A program made the translations under genes and the position numbers. From Gammaproteobacteria bacterium (GTDB taxonomy: Bacteria; Pseudomonadota; Gammaproteobacteria; Pseudomonadales; Pseudohongiellaceae): a stretch of DNA of 6,124 nt. The DNA is taken from the NCBI GenBank assembly GCA_002684935.1, contig NYWC01000046.1, positions 7,632 to 13,755 on the forward strand, read 5' to 3'. Positions 5,112 to 6,124 of the stretch are shown piece by piece. The notes beneath the pieces are model-generated. The model saw only the letters and a list, made by a program, of their open reading frames with translations, was not told the origin of the DNA and did not search any database. Within the stretch, counting starts at the first letter, position 1; each line of letters begins with the position of its first letter.

Positions 5112-6124
5112 ATGACTTTTGAAACACTCGGTTTATCCGACTCCTTATTGCGCGCAGTCGCGCATACTGGCTATACCACGCCAACCCCTATTCAAACTCA
5201 GGCCATCCCAGCGATTCTTTCTGGCGGTGACGTCATGGCCGCTGCCCAGACTGGCACTGGCAAGACCGCGGGCTTTGTATTGCCCATGCTGCAACAGCTG
5301 GGACCGCACACGCGCGTCACGCCAGGCAAAGTTCGCGCCTTGATTCTTACCCCTACCCGCGAACTTGCGGCCCAGGTGCACGACAGCATTCTGACCTATG
5401 GTAAGCATGAAAAGCTAAAGTCCGCTGTTGTCTTTGGAGGCGTTAACATTAACCCACAGCTGAAGGCGCTCAAAAATGGCGTCGATCTGCTGGTCGCGAC
5501 TCCTGGCCGTTTATTGGACTTGCATCAACAGCGAGCGGTGCGGTTTGACGATATCGAACTGCTGGTTCTGGATGAAGCTGACCGCATGCTGGACATGGGC
5601 TTTATTCGCGATATCCGCAAGATAATTGCACTGATTCCACCTAAGCGTCAGAACCTTATGTTTTCCGCGACTTTCTCCAAGGAAATTCGCAAGCTGGCAA
5701 ACAGTATCTGTCGTAACCCGGTAGAAATAGACGTGGCGCCACGTAATTCTACGGTAGAGGCAATCGAACAGAATCTTTGGTTTGTGGAAAAGCCGCTGAA
5801 GGCTGATCTCCTTTGCGAACTCATACAGGAAACCACGGAGCAGGTGTTGGTGTTTTCCCGCACCAAACACGGTGCTAATAAACTCGTGAAACGCCTGGCA
5901 AGGGATTCAATTTCCGCCGTCGCGATTCACGGCAACCGCAGCCAGTCGCAGCGCACCAAGGCCCTGGCGGACTTTAAGGCAAACAAAGTGCAGGTACTGG
6001 TCGCAACCGACATCGCGGCCCGCGGTATCGATATCGAGCTGCTGGCCCTTGTGATTAACTTTGACCTGCCTCATGTGCCTGAGGACTATGTCCACCGTAT
6101 TGGCCGTACCGGTCGCGCTGGCGC
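5112..6124 (+). CDS. rhlE: RhlE-type DEAD-box ATP-dependent RNA helicase (5' part; cut by window end)
   Basis: First 337 codons of an ATP-dependent RNA helicase; the gene runs off the right edge. All core motifs are present and intact: Q motif (F3, GYTTPTPIQ 20-28), Walker A AQTGTGKT (45-52), PTRELAAQ (81-88), TPGR (130-133), DEAD (154-157), SAT (185-187), VFSRTKHGA (247-255), ATDIAARGID (298-307) and HRIGRTGR (328-335). The opening MTFETLGL, FGGVNINPQ, DLLVATPGRLLDL and DMGFI..IRK closely match RhlE rather than SrmB, DbpA, RhlB or DeaD. RhlE works on ribosome maturation and mRNA turnover in the cytoplasm. Missing are the rest of domain 2 and the basic low-complexity tail. The start at 5112 fits the family N-terminus and has GAGA at 5103-5106. 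An in-frame ATG at 5067 with GAGG at 5053-5056 would add 15 hydrophobic residues and is less likely. Confidence 0.93.
   Translation, partial: MTFETLGLSDSLLRAVAHTGYTTPTPIQTQAIPAILSGGDVMAAAQTGTGKTAGFVLPMLQQLGPHTRVTPGKVRALILTPTRELAAQVHDSILTYGKHEKLKSAVVFGGVNINPQLKALKNGVDLLVATPGRLLDLHQQRAVRFDDIELLVLDEADRMLDMGFIRDIRKIIALIPPKRQNLMFSATFSKEIRKLANSICRNPVEIDVAPRNSTVEAIEQNLWFVEKPLKADLLCELIQETTEQVLVFSRTKHGANKLVKRLARDSISAVAIHGNRSQSQRTKALADFKANKVQVLVATDIAARGIDIELLALVINFDLPHVPEDYVHRIGRTGRAG

Noticed and set aside
5511..5870. Minus-strand open frame of 119 codons inside the helicase
   Set aside because: It lies fully antisense to intact DEAD-box motifs and has no recognisable domain.

Overview
The window looks like a stretch of a Gram-negative, probably gammaproteobacterial (possibly marine) chromosome. 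The evidence is a TonB-dependent outer-membrane receptor with a clear signal peptide and C-terminal phenylalanine, a periplasmic TlpA-type thioredoxin-fold protein, and an RNA helicase that closely follows the RhlE pattern as I remember it from E. coli. Base composition is moderate and even, and I see no transposase, integrase, tRNA or CRISPR array.

Layout. (1) Positions 31-2084 hold three minus-strand genes, read right to left: a small protein with one predicted membrane segment (1815-2084), a secreted minimal TlpA-like thioredoxin-fold protein (1266-1730), and a secreted beta-propeller 'sialidase-like' protein (31-1260). The last two are 5 bases apart and are surely one transcription unit. 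The small protein sits 84 bases upstream and may be co-transcribed or separate. (2) Positions 2085-2447 are a divergent regulatory region. It holds a perfect 16-bp palindrome, a 19-bp palindrome with 9-bp arms, and two small hairpins close to the receptor start. (3) Positions 2448-4613 encode a complete 721-residue TonB-dependent receptor of unknown substrate. (4) Positions 4614-5111 hold no convincing gene. They contain a weak hairpin after the receptor, then an extended -10 promoter and what looks like a leader of about 340 nt for the next gene, starting at a 9-bp-arm inverted repeat. (5) Position 5112 to the window edge is the first 337 codons of an RhlE-type DEAD-box RNA helicase, cut by the window end.

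How the parts may work together. The propeller protein carries a CDCC cluster plus a later GCP cysteine, unusual for a sialidase. It is encoded directly behind a CAPC thioredoxin-fold protein. The plain reading is an exported cysteine-dependent or metal-binding propeller with its own thiol-redox partner; the activity is not known. The divergent receptor may share control with this block through the palindromes between them, but nothing in the sequence proves a common function. The helicase is a housekeeping RNA-remodelling gene that appears to be transcribed on its own. I see no classical defence or mobile system. The least explained parts are the propeller/TlpA pair, the dense palindromes at 2143-2417, and the helicase leader.
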